Notes: generated from the letters alone by a model not told the origin. A DNA stretch of 64,000 nt from Arma custos (GCA_037127475.1 CM073765.1:28546986-28610985), one strand, 5' to 3'; positions 10,155 to 21,389 are shown, counted from the first letter of the stretch. Numbers and translations: made by a program.

Positions 10155-10424
10155 AGCAAGTGGCGAACCATCTGATGATCCTAAGGATATTAAGATAATT
10201 ATGATTATAAAATAAAATATAGTGTAATAGATATTTTGTTGACTACTAATGTTGATTTTCCAGGAGCATGTAAGTGATGAATTGAAACCAGTCGACCCCA
10301 GGCTATACCAGGTTAAGCTTGGGATGAGGTATTTAGAACTGCCTCAGGTAGAAATTCCGAACAATAAACTTGACCACAATCTTCTCAACAGCAAAAATGT
10401 TTCCTACCTTGATGTGTTTGTGTG
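10126..10424 (+). pseudogene. Flightless-I-like gene fragment (gelsolin-domain region)
   Basis: Two exon-like blocks match the gelsolin-repeat part of Flightless-I, an actin-binding leucine-rich protein. Block 1 (about 10126-10200) reads SEFWKALGEASGEPSDDPKD but is followed by ATAATT where a GT donor is expected. Block 2, 10264-10424, has a CAG acceptor and a GTGAGT donor and reads DPRLYQVKLGMRYLELPQV, then LLNSKNVSYLDVFVW. Compared with the family it lacks about five residues between SKNV and LDVFVW. Block 1 abuts, and partly lies within, the palindrome to its left. No other exons are visible. It is probably a duplicated fragment; villin or another gelsolin relative is less likely. Confidence 0.62.
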
Positions 10425-10913
10425 GTGAGTCAAGGTTTTTTCATCATTTAGTCTGTACTAGTTTAAGGGAACTCATAAGTAAAAACAATCGGAGGTGGGA
10501 CTGAGGAGGTGTGGTCAGGGATATTGAGGGAACTCATCTATTGCAACTGAGTCCAAAGAAAGCCAAGTTTGAAATACAATATAAAAAAGTCCAAAATGAA
10601 GTCTAAGGGTCAAACTCGAAACAACAATAATAACTCCAAGATAATGCAAAGGTAAGCCAGCTAAATAGTGGGGATAAGGGCATTACTTGCCAGCAGAAGC
10701 GTTTACTTAAGTGTCAGGCTAAATATCTAATTTTTATTGCTCTTCTTTTATGTTATACTAAAAAATGACTTAAAAATAACATAGTTCTTTTAGCTAAAGT
10801 CTATTATTTCAGGGCTTCATATTTTTATGTACTAAATAAAATTATAACTCGTCAATAAGTCAACTTATAGTTTCTGGATGATGATAAAGCAAATCAAGAT
10901 TGAAGAAACAAAC

Positions 10914-13900
10914 CTTCATTCCTGATAGAACTTCATTAATAATCTTGACCCTCTCGTCTTTAAACTTCATCTGTTGGACTTGAAGATTCTTCGTTAAATT
11001 GGCGAAAAAAGCATTAGCAGGAATCATAATGACCATGACGCCCAAACCCATCAGTACACTTGGTCCTGAAATTGTCAGAAACATTTTATTATCGTAGCAA
11101 CAAAACAAAATGTTAAAACAACAACAAAAAATAGTAGAATTGTGCTGATAGAACTAAAATTAAGTTCTGTTAAGTTCCAATTATAATTAAGTACTGATGA
11201 ATAAATTTATGTAAAATAAAACTTGAATTTAAAAAAAGAAAGAAAGAGATGAAAGAAAAGTTCACACCTAATTGCTGCCATAAGAAATATAATGATAGCA
11301 CAATTTGAAGCGGTGCAGACCACAGCGTATTTAAGAAATTTACCACCGTCATGAACGCCATTAAGTTAACAATTTCACCTAATGTCGAATCTTTTCTAGC
11401 TGCGCTTGATAATTTCAGAGCCTAGGAAAATAGAAAAAAAATGCTAAATGAATGACATTTATTTTTTTAATAACTTCAATTTAATTCATTTTACTAATTA
11501 CTGTTTAATATATTATATGTATAAGCATTGTATTAGTAATACCTTCCTGTAAACTGCAGTAATAAGAGACGTTCGCAAACGAAGGCCAACTAACGAAATC
11601 CTCTGGTTGTATTGAGATTGGATCAAACTCTGCAGCGTAGTGACCGTGAGAAGGAGAGCAGCGTAGAAATACCCGTGCCATCTTGGCTCATCATGAGAGG
11701 ACACAAAGTTTATAACCAGTCTAAAAGAAAGTTAATTAATTAGTCAAAGGGGCAATCAATTAATTTACATGAATTATTCCCATATAGTATAATAGATAAA
11801 ATGAAAGGTGTGTGGAGCAACCACCAAGTTTGTTAATTTTATTGAGTAAAACAAAAAAATGATTAAATATAGTATTAAAAAAAATTAAATAGTAAATGTT
11901 TATTTATTTATTGCATATATATGAGATCAGTGCTTGGGAAAAAGCTGATGAAACTGGGATTAAACACAAAGAAAACTCAGGCCATTATAGGTTCCACTTC
12001 CCAGCTTAAATACATACCTTTTCCACATTAGTCTTGAACGACCACCCCATCACTTTCTGCTACTCTGTCAAAAACATTGGCATTACTATTGACCAAACCC
12101 TTTTCTGGAAATCTCACATCATCCAACTATCCTGACGATCAATAAGCTCTATATATATTTTTTGATTTGATTTGAACGATTGAATAACTTATATTGAATA
12201 TAAGTTATTCAATCGTTCTCGACATCTCCTTACGAAATCTACCTGTAAGCTCCTCATATCATCTCTGATCTTTCCTCACTTTAATTACGGTAGTGTGGTA
12301 TATGGGGGCCTTTCAAATGTGCTTGAGGACAGATTAAAGCAAATAATGAACTGCTCTCTAAGATTTGTCCTTGGTTCCCTGAGGCAATATCGCACGTCCC
12401 AACTTGACTACAAGTTAAAGTGGCTATTCCCTTCTACTCCATAGACCATATTTCCTTGGTTCATTCTTACACTAGTCCATTATTAACTCTCCTTACCTGT
12501 TCTATATCTATCAAGCTCCAGAAAACAAGATCTCACCTTCTGATCTCTATATTCGTTGCCAAAAAACAAAAACATTCAAACATTCAAACTAGCCTGTTCT
12601 TCCAATATCTAGAAACCAATCCCTCCCATTATCAGCTTCTTCCCAATCCTCATATAAATCCTTGCTTTTCCAATATCTCCTTAATCTGCCTGGCTTCAAA
12701 TACTTGGGTGATTTTTGAGGAGTCAAGATAGATGTAGCTATCTACTCCACCATCCGTGTTTTGATTCTTATTTATTGATTTTTATTACTAAGGCTAAAAT
12801 CAGCTATAAAAATAGAAACCAAAAAAAAAATATTACCAATATTTTATAATTACTTTAAAAGTTCTGGACTTGCAAAGGTCAAAACAACATCAAAAAGCTG
12901 CAAAAATGAAGCAAACAAAAACACTCCTCCAAATGCTCTAGCGAGAGTTGGTACAACCGATACTTGTTTAGATTTTACTTCTCTGGGTCCATTAAATTCA
13001 ACAGTGTTAACTGTTTTCTTAAATTCCGTTTGTTCATCAACATATATCCTAGACAAAAAATAAATTGGATTAAAATGATTATCAGTACAAAAATTAAATT
13101 AATGGAGAATTTAGTGACATTCATTTCATCACAAAATTAACACAAAAATGTATAAGAACTGTTCTTTTCTGCGAAATTACAGATATTTTATTGTCAAAAT
13201 GATTACTATAAGTTCCTCTTTGCTATACGATTGGTTCTACATATGGTTACGGTTTTCTAAAAAAAAGGCTCAGGCTATAACTGATCAGACTAATAATATA
13301 AATGTATGATTAAATTTTCTGTGTCTAAGCATCATATCAATTGTCTTCTTCTTCTTTCTCAACACCCTTTTGTGCCTCTCAGCAGAGCGTTTATCCATTT
13401 AGATGGTATACCCTGAATTTCTTTGAATCAAATGTCTGTCAGGGCTACTGGTTGTTTGGTTGTACCCGCCAAACTAGGATCTTCCCAGGTGGCCCTGAGG
13501 TGTGTACGTGTGTGATCTTAATTTTCAATATTTAGCATATAAGTTTTGAAAATTTATTTAATTTAATTTTGTACATAACAATAATCATCTCTCATTGCTA
13601 GACATAATAAAAATATGGATGAGTTATGAACTATAAAGAAAATTTATAATTAACTAAAGGCAAAAAAAATGAAAACAAGTTTCCCAGAAACCGAACTAAT
13701 AAAGGAAATAGTATGTATCTGAAAAGCTTAACATTTTATGAATAACTATTGTCTAACAATTAAATATGTAGTTACTAAATATCAACTTTTACAAGGTGGG
13801 TGAAGATTACGAGATGCGCATACTAGATTTTTTCATTTATATTATGCCCAATAATTTATTATAAAGATGTAATTAAAAACGGAACGATTTAAAACTATAT

Positions 13901-16900
13901 ACTACTTACTTCTTTTTATAAGCTTTATTCCAATATTTGCTGAAGACTTGATAAAGTTGAGCTGCGCAATCTTGGTGATTCATTGACCACAGATCTTTGT
14001 TGGTGAGTGGTCTTTTGAATCCTTTGTATATAACAGTGTCGAACCAAGCAAATGTCAATCTCGAAGGGAAAGAGGCATTTTCTCCTGGGTTCGGATTCTA
14101 TGAAAAACAATATCGAATATTTATATTTGATTGTATTAAGAAAACAAATTGTAAAATAAACGTGGAAATATTTCTATTTATACTATTTATATATTCAAAT
14201 TTTAGGTTGAATTTTATAAAAAAAAAAAATCATATTAAAAATTATATGTTAACGGCAAATACTGCTATTTTAGTAGTTTTAGATTAAGAAAACAATTATA
14301 AAAAAATACTTGTGAAGATCTTGGGTCTAGAACAAATTTATGTTCTGATTATTTGAAAATTCTTCAAGGGTGCTGCATGTCCCCTACCTTGTTTAAGATT
14401 TTCATCGATGGTTGCTTGGAAAGTTGGAACAAAAAATGTAATCCGATGGGTATACCTATAAACGGCTTTCACTTATACCATCTACTATTTGCTGATGACC
14501 AAGTGATTATTGCCCAGGACGAAGAAGATGCGAGTTACATGTTTAGAAAAGCGGTTGACCAATACAACCAGTGGGGATTAAATGTCAACTATACTAAAAC
14601 TAAGTATATGTGCACAGATAGGAGCGAAGCAGACGACCCAACTATTGGGAGCTTGGACAGAGTGGAGCAGTTTTGCTATTTGGGTTCCATACTGGAAAGC
14701 GGAGGGACCACAAATGTGGAAGTAGAAAAAAGAATAACGAATGGTAGGAAAGCAGTTGGCATGTTAAACTCTCTCCTTTGGAGTAATAATATACTGGGAA
14801 GGACGAAGAAACTGATATATAGTGTTGTGGTCCAAAGTATAATGATCTACAGCTCTGAAACCTGGGCCCTCAATAGAGTTCAGGAAAGAAGGTTGTTATC
14901 AGTAGAGATGGACTTCTGGAGAAGATCTGCCCAAATATCAAGAGTGGAACATGTCAAAAATAGCGACATCAGGGAAAGAATGGAAGTTAATAAGAACATA
15001 CTAGAGGTCATCGAAGAAAGAAGATTGAAATGGTTTGATCATGTGAAACGGATGGACAGTAAGCGGATCCCGAAATTGGTCATGGAGTGGGAGGCCGAGG
15101 GAAGGAGGAAAAGAGGAAGGCCTCGAACCCAATGGAAAGTTAAAGTGGAAGAAAGCTTGGCTGGGCATGGAATGACGGAGGAGGATGCGCTTGACAGGGA
15201 CGAATGGAAGAGAAGGCTGAAAGAAGAATTTGGATGAGGAAACCTTCATTTGTGAAGAAAATCCTTTAAAAAAAAAAAAAAAAAATTATTTGAAAATTTA
15301 TGTTCAAGGCTATTTTATACTCTGGAAGGAAATATTTTTTATTATTATCTATAAAAAAATATATTAAAACTTATACAATAAGACTAAAATACTGTTGTTT
15401 GTAGTAGATTTAGATATAAAAAATATATAAAAATACATAGGAAGTGCTCGGGACCGGACCGTGATAAGTCGCATCTAAAAAATTAATGATTAATTTGTAC
15501 AAAACACTAATTTATTTCTCTATATGGCTCTTCATCAAGCCAGTTTTAGTATATTCCATTCTGTAGTCCTACTACCTAATGGAATATACCAAAACTAACT
15601 AAATAGAGAAATAAATAGCTTTATAGAGAAACAAAGTAACATTTTATACTGTAATAAACTCTATGTTTTTTTGTTTTTTTTTATATTATACTATTGTTAT
15701 GAGTTATTAACTCACATTATCAAGACATTTAATTGTTATAATTACTGTTATGTCAAGCAGCTTTATAGTTATCCAAAATTAAATGGAACCTCTGGTAGGT
15801 TTCGTACTAACTTTCCAGAGATAATTCAAGTATTAAACTATTGTCTATATATGGGTTTTAGTCTGGCTCTAACTACAAGAGATAAGAAAATTTAAGTAAC
15901 AAATAGTATTTCATAGCACTAACTTTTCAAAGAAAATAAGCCTTACCTTCATTTTAGGATGTTCCGATTGTTTTGGAGGAGGCTCAACAAACCAATGTAA
16001 AAGAAACATTTTAAAGCATAGGAAATAATATACTATAAAATGAATCCTTCCAAGTTCTGTCACATCCTGCATAAAAAAAAATTAAAATAATGACAATGAT
16101 GATTTTATATCTAAAATGTAATTAAAAGAATTTTATAAAAGTTTCTCTTACACTTGAAAGGTGTCCAGTGATTTCTGTATAAAACTGGGAAAACCCCATC
16201 AATACCACAAGAAACCAATAAATGAACATAAGACCTGAAACTCGCTGACCATATTTCCTGTGATAAATTACTAACGTTATGCATAAGACCTAAAAAAAAA
16301 AGAAAAAAAAATATACATAAAGATTTAAGATGACTTATACTTTATTGACTAAAAACAGACTTACCAACGAAGCTAATTTGATCAAAGGAGTATAGAAATC
16401 TACAGGAAAAACCTCTTCAGATCTATTTAGGTTATAGATGAATTCTGCTATACACAACGCTATTAGAAGTCCAAGGGTAATCTGTAAATGAAAGTTTGCA
16501 TTTTGAATAATGTTTGTTGTGAAATAATTGAAAAAAAAAATATAAAATACTACTCCATGAAAATTTATAATCAAACGATTAGCTTGATAAAAGTTAGTAT
16601 CCAGAATGAGTAAACTAGAATTGTAAATATATTAATTATTTTTAAGAAGGCAATAAAAAGGCCTTTAAGGATCAGGAGGATTGAAAAAAAAAATTATTTT
16701 AAATTTATTGAACAGTTTTACTTACCATTTTTCCTATGCATTTCCAATTCCAAGGGATGTTTCTAGTCTTACTACTAAACGTTATGAATATATCGATACT
16801 CGAAAAAATCCATAGGAATAAACCTGGTATCCAAACGAATGCAGTCTTTTCGAAGCATGGCGTTAATTGTGGATATTCTGAGTTCCATGTTGCGTTTGAA

Positions 16901-17054
16901 TCCTTAAAGAAACCACAAAAACAGGTTAGCTGTGTTTATAAGATATAAAATAACATAAAGTAAAGTTCACAGTGTATTCGAAATTTCATACCCAAAACTG
17001 AGAACCACAAAAATCATTTATTAATGTCCAATTGATGTCCTTCAAGAAGCTCAT
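10914..17054 (-). CDS. ABCC/MRP-type ABC transporter, 5' ten exons (TMD0 and start of TMD1)
   Basis: Ten exons join in frame from the ATG at 17054 with canonical acceptors and GT donors: 16992-17054, 16726-16902, 16365-16481, 16152-16289, 15947-16066, 13910-14097, 12854-13048, 11543-11720, 11268-11421, 10914-11065. They total 1,482 nt (494 codons). The order matches multidrug-resistance-associated proteins: an N-terminal extracellular start (FCGSQFW), five TMD0 helices in exons 2-5, the L0 linker (RLTFAWFDTVIYKGF, LTNKDLWSM), then the first helices of TMD1 (WHGYFYAALLL, EIVNLM, WSAPLQIVLSLYFLW, KFKDERVKIINEVLSGMK). ABCC proteins pump conjugated organic anions across membranes using ATP. In exon 9 the conserved segment after VNLM is about five residues short (the VDAQR-type motif is absent). 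The next exon (LKLYAWE region) and both nucleotide-binding domains are not in the window. The gene either continues beyond the left edge or is truncated. Confidence 0.88.
11930..12720 (+). pseudogene. LINE reverse-transcriptase C-terminal fragment in ABCC intron 7
   Basis: The plus strand reads, in shifting frames, LNTKKTQAIIGSTSQ, VKNIGITIDQTLFWKSHI, then SSLIFPHFNYGSVVYGGLSN and MNCSLRFVLGSLRQYRTSQL. These are hallmarks of the thumb and C-terminal part of Jockey/R1-type LINE polymerases. Multiple stops and a 45-nt palindrome (12174-12218) interrupt it. It lies between ABCC exons 7 and 8, opposite to the host gene, so it is an old intronic insertion. Confidence 0.72.
12174..12218. repeat. 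perfect 45-nt palindrome (22-nt arms, 1-nt centre)
   Basis: The arms GAACGATTGAATAACTTATATT and its exact reverse complement are separated by a single G at 12196. It interrupts the LINE fragment in the ABCC intron. Such a stem would form a strong hairpin in RNA or a cruciform in DNA. Confidence 0.9.
14348..15298 (+). mobile_element. 5'-truncated endonuclease-RT LINE insertion with poly(A) and 14-bp target duplication
   Basis: The 14-mer ATTATTTGAAAATT occurs at 14348-14361 and again at 15285-15298. It brackets a 923-bp insert that ends in a run of about 18 A. This is the signature of target-primed reverse transcription. The insert is in ABCC intron 5, opposite to the gene. The perfect duplication and intact reading frame show a recent event. 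Confidence 0.93.
14362..15237 (+). CDS. reverse transcriptase, C-terminal part (endonuclease-RT LINE)
   Basis: The open frame enters from the insertion's left edge with LQGCCMSPTLF, the end of the RT palm. It contains the catalytic box LLFADDQVI, then NVNYTKTKYM and FCYLGSILESGG. The C-terminal tail has IYSSETWAL, RRLKWFDHVKRM and KRGRPRTQW, typical of the RTE-like 'craniofacial development protein 2'/endonuclease-RT LINEs common in arthropods. The start codon used by an ORF finder (14353) lies in flanking DNA; the element itself begins at 14362. The endonuclease and N-terminal RT are missing because of 5' truncation. A relic at 21700-22819 encodes an endonuclease of the same broad type. Confidence 0.9.
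   Translation, partial: LQGCCMSPTLFKIFIDGCLESWNKKCNPMGIPINGFHLYHLLFADDQVIIAQDEEDASYMFRKAVDQYNQWGLNVNYTKTKYMCTDRSEADDPTIGSLDRVEQFCYLGSILESGGTTNVEVEKRITNGRKAVGMLNSLLWSNNILGRTKKLIYSVVVQSIMIYSSETWALNRVQERRLLSVEMDFWRRSAQISRVEHVKNSDIRERMEVNKNILEVIEERRLKWFDHVKRMDSKRIPKLVMEWEAEGRRKRGRPRTQWKVKVEESLAGHGMTEEDALDRDEWKRRLKEEFG
15480..15625. repeat. short inverted repeat
   Basis: GTTTTAGTATATTCCATT near 15545 is mirrored by AATGGAATATACCAAAAC near 15577. TTTATTTCTCTAT and ATAGAGAAATAAAT lie further out. It is in ABCC intron 5, about 250 bp from the LINE insertion. Identity is unknown. Confidence 0.5.
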
Positions 17055-17376
17055 TTTGTAAATGGCGATACCAATATTTTTATTTTACCATGAATATTGG
17101 TTTGGCTGAAAGTAAAAAGTAAAAAATATATATTATTATATGAATATTTGAAGTATATACATATTTTAAGATATAAGTTTTATGAGATGAAAATAGTTGA
17201 CTGGATGATACAGGATGATACTGGATGATGGATGATGGATACAGTGTATAGTGTATAGTCATCTTCAGGGACACTGTAGGTCGAAACGTCGGCACATGAT
17301 TATAAGTTTATTACTTATTCAGTGTTTTTTTGACTGCACCCCCCAACTATCTCCTTTACAATAGAAGTTTTAGTAG

Positions 17377-18340
17377 TTAACACTCCGGTAATCGCATGTC
17401 ATCTGAGAGATTCCAGAGAAACATTTATGGTTGTTGCCAGAGCATGTTGAAACTTGCAAACCCCTCCCTCCTTCTATCCTCCTACCCTAGTAGTAGCTAC
17501 ATGCCAGTGTAGTTTGGGTTTTCTTCTGGACAAGTGATTAACTTGATATTAGCTGAATCATCTGTGAGATCCTACACGACTACTGGGGGGGAGGGCGACA
17601 TTGGCCTATGGTGGTGTTTTTCTCCTTAATAAATATTGCTGGCATCAATGCCCATGTAATATTTTTATCGAATGGGAACGAGATACCAGTTAGGCAACTT
17701 ATTTTAAGATGTCTCGGGATAGAATAACTATAAGAGCAGCTTCAGAGGAGAAGAAAAATCTTACTCCTCCCACCGCAATGTTAAGCAGATTCCAGGAGAT
17801 CTCACTAGAGGAAACTGCTTCTATTGAAACAAATGAAGATGCAGCAGAAGCTACTTCTCGTAAACGGTGTTCACATTGTCAAAAAGACAGAAATAAGGTA
17901 CACCCAGTACAGATGTAAAGATTTTGGGCAGTATTTATGCTTAGGTGCACATTGTTCCTTTATTTGTGCTGATGGTTGTAGTCGCAAAAAAGACTGATAC
18001 ATTTTTTTACATAAAAAAAGTATTATTGGTAATTAATTGTTGATTATGTGTATATACTTTAAATTTATTTTCATATTGCCCATATGAAATATTTTGTAAA
18101 CCTCTCTGTTTATTATTTTATATTTTAAAATTTTTCCTTATTGTTTTATTTTTTATATTTCTTTACATTTTTTTTAATAAACATCCATGACTAGAGATTT
18201 AATTATTTCAATCATTTTACCAATTTTCTATAATGTTAAAGTAACATTTTGAGTATAATCGGACAAAATAGAAAAGGCATTTCACAGATGACATGCGACT
18301 ACTTATGTTCCATTTAAAGGCGCGACTACTGAAGTGTTAA
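17377..18340 (+). mobile_element. piggyBac-like transposon, internally deleted, with TTAA ends
   Basis: The left end is TTAA (17377-17380) followed by CACTCCGGTAATCGCATGTC. The right end reads, on the complement, TTAACACTTCAGTAGTCGC, and further in GTAGTCGCATGTCATCTG. The two ends share a terminal TTAACACT-C-GTA-TCGC pattern and a subterminal CGCATGTCATCTG repeat. TTAA target duplication is diagnostic of piggyBac. Only the C-terminal end of the transposase is left inside, so this ~0.96-kb copy is non-autonomous. Confidence 0.85.
17709..17996 (+). pseudogene. piggyBac-like transposase C-terminus with zinc-finger tail, frameshifted
   Basis: An open frame runs from the ATG at 17709 and reads PPTAMLSRFQEIS, then RKRCSHCQKDRNK. 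It hits a stop at 17916. In the next frame the finger continues as YRCKDFGQYLCLGAHCSFIC up to a stop near 17996. The Cys spacing matches the cysteine-rich C-terminal domain of piggyBac transposases, which binds the element's ends. The catalytic Asp residues are absent (deleted). Confidence 0.75.
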
Positions 18341-19762
18341 GAAAGACAATTTATTTCTTGATAAACTATACTTTACTTGATTTATAATGTTTCTGATCCA
18401 TTTCAAATACATATGGAAGGGATATATGATCATGCTAAACATGATTAATAACTTTGAGTTATTAAGAGTACTATATAGATTTTATGGATAATATTTAATT
18501 CTATATTCCTTTCAAATGTATTTAAAAATGTTATTACTAATTGAAACATTACTATTAAATTAAATAAGTGTATTGATGTAAAGTAAAATAACAAGAAAGA
18601 GTCTAAATAATAAAATCCATTATTTGCTTTAGATCAATTTAAAGGAAAGATTTTTTCTTTTTTACAGAGCATCTATATCGGAATTGAGGAGATACTGGAA
18701 AAACATGGGGACAGGGATTTCGGTTAGGGAATTTAAATGGGGATAGGGAAGAAGAATGGCAGATATTAGATGGGATTGTGTTCCAGATGGCAATAGACCA
18801 GATAAGAACGGAATAGTTTGGTTTTGTGTGAACGGGTATAAAGTTCAGAAAGGTTGAGGTCTTGTTTCCTCAACTGGACTGAGAATTTGGATTGAAGAAG
18901 ACACAGATAAAGGAAGAGTTGATGAATTGGTATAAGAATTAATCGAGGGAATATTTTCTATGGGCGGAATGGAAAAACAACTTTAACTCATCATAATATA
19001 TATATAACAAAAATAGTGCTTGTGTACTAGCTGGTCCTTCATTGTTTATAACCTTAACACTGATAATTCAGATACTGATTACACCGACCTTCTTATTAAT
19101 GGAAATTGAAATATACAAAATGTAATAATAAAATGCTAATTTTAGACCCCTCTAGCCACGTTCCTCTTCTTATATAAATGTTTTCCCTTCACTTTTGGAG
19201 AAAAAATCTCTATTTCTATCATTGTAAAAATCAATTTGAAGCCCTTTTTCATATAATTTCATCTTTGGAATTATTCTTAACTGTTGGAAGTATTTCACAG
19301 CTTCTTCATTTATAAACAGCAATACCCAAAGTTCTATTTTCTTTCACAGACAAAAACACAAAAATAAATTTAATAATCCACACGCAAATAACTCAAATGA
19401 GACATGTGATAAGGAGAGAAGAAGAGGTTACACAAGATAAAGAGGTAGGTTTAATGCAGACCGGCTAATACACAAGTACCTATAAAACTGACTCATTAAT
19501 ACATCTTTTGAATATCTAAATTGTTGATTTTTAGGGATTGATTTTAATAAAAAATATTAAAAATGCAGTTCGTAATGTATATTCTTTAAGCAATTTTTTA
19601 GGGGGATAAAATATATCCTGAAAAACCACAGGACTGAGGAGTACAGAAGAACTAACAAATACTTGATATTGAGAACTTCTTAATAAATGATGATATGCAC
19701 TCTTATGATGTACACTTTGAGATGGAGTCTCTGAGAAGATCCGGAGGAGGAAGGACCGAAGA
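18341..19762. other. AT-rich stretch, nothing recognised
   Basis: There is no supportable gene. A somewhat GC-richer patch at about 18660-18960 (after TTTTACAG) looks like eroded coding or transposon sequence, but every frame is closed by stops and I recognise no family. Confidence 0.3.
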
Positions 19763-19984
19763 CGCGGAAGACTCCCTTTTAAAGGGAGTAAAAATTCCTT
19801 AGTTACGCTGTCCTTCAGAAGGGACGTTAAACGGGGGTCCCGAGCCTGTACGATGGCAGGTACTCGTTAAAAAATCCCTATCCTAATTAAACCTGGATAG
19901 GCAAACTTTAGAGCTCCCAATATAGCATCGTCCGATTAGCCATAGCAGCAAAATGTGACAATAAATGAACAAACAACAACAGTT
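19763..19984 (+). mobile_element. tRNA-derived SINE (family 1), head missing
   Basis: The body begins at CTTTTAAAGGGAGTAAAAA and runs through GGGACGTTAAACGGGGGTCC, GAGCCTGTACGATGGCAGG and the AATGAACAAACAACAAC tail. It matches the bodies at 3614-3900 and 24657-24911. The tRNA-like head and both pol III boxes are absent, so this is a 5'-truncated, silent copy. Confidence 0.85.
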
Positions 19985-21107
19985 AAGTCGTACTTTAAGT
20001 TTTGTTATGTACGAAACATTTTTTTACTAAGATTTATGGCCTTCAATTATTCGATATAATGAATTGAATTGAATTAATGACCTACTAAAATATATAAAAC
20101 TGTGTTAACATCAAACTTTGAAGTTTGGTATATTGTCTTGCAAAATCAAAGCTTGATAGCAAAATAATTATGGTACCTATGTTTTAAATAACATTATATC
20201 CTTCAAATGTTTATCATTCTATTATTCTATCTTTCTTGTCATTCTATAACAGAAAAAAATATTTTTTCTGGGGTGAGGAAAAGAGTGCTCTGTCCAATGA
20301 CGCAATTGTCCAATGGCGCCAAAGGTCTGTATTAAAATGAAGGATGCAGCAAAAAAGTATGAAATGAAGGTTGCGTAGAGTTTATCAGGTTCTCACTGGC
20401 TAATTGATATAATATAATAATAATTCCTTAAAACATTTGAAGCATCTAATTTCCGTCCAAACTTATCTTTCGATAACAAAATACTTATCGCTGACCTACT
20501 CAGTGCATGATTAAAAGGAGATTTTTTTTAAATCTTATTGTTTTACAATAAATAATATTTCTACATAAATTGTAAAGATGCAATACATAACTTATTTATA
20601 TGGTTCAAAACATAAATAATAGTAGTGCCAATAGCAGTAATGTACCTGTCAATGGTATCAGAAAGAAATAAACCATAGATTAAATTTCCCGAAAATTAGC
20701 TAGGATGGAGCCAAGAGAACGGAGAAGCACCAAAAATCCCTATCATCATTTTCAATAATTTTCAATAAATCAATTGGTTTAGTATGTTCAATAATGAATC
20801 TTTGTAATTGAACAAGAAAAAAAAAATTCTCCTTAATCGAGATTAGGTTCCAAGATAGAACCCAGATATCCAGATTTCAGTTTTCTTCAGATTTGGCACT
20901 AAATAAATGTATCACTTCAGCATTATCTAATAAACTCTTCAATCATAACCACTTACCTTTTATCTTAGAATATCTCAAGACGTTATTTATTCTTCAAACT
21001 AGCAGCCAGCCTCACTGCAGTAGAAAAGTTAGAAGGATTTTAATTTTTTATTAATTTTGGTAAATTTTTTGATTTTTAAATATTTTTATTTTTAAAGAGA
21101 AAAGGTA

Positions 21108-21184
21108 GGCCCTCGGCCGAGATTCGAGCCCGGAACCTTTGTCTTTCCATGACAGCGCTCTACCATTTGAGCCACCAAGGCCGC
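21108..21184 (-). other. tRNA-like sequence (SINE head), copy 1
   Basis: It has the same fold as copy 2 but carries substitutions in the T and D arms (ATTCGAGCC, CCATTTGAGCC on the plus strand). I do not call it a functional tRNA gene. Confidence 0.6.
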
Positions 21185-21389
21185 CTGCCGGCAGAGGACA
21201 AATCTTATCTCTTATCCGATCCCATGTCCTCGTGCTCTCGCAATGTTTGCGATGAATACACTAGGACGAAGTTCTTTGAATATTAATTTAATTTTAGGAT
21301 CTTATTGACTTACGTCATATTACTATTTATAATTTTTTATAATTATTGGTCAATTTTTTAATTATTTTTATGTTTAATGAGAAAAGATA

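Noticed and set aside
17186..17310. Hammerhead ribozyme (GTCGAAACGTC with CTGAAGA-like core)
   Set aside because: The GAAAC box is on the plus strand, but the matching CTGANGA box is only on the minus strand, so one molecule would not have both in the required order.
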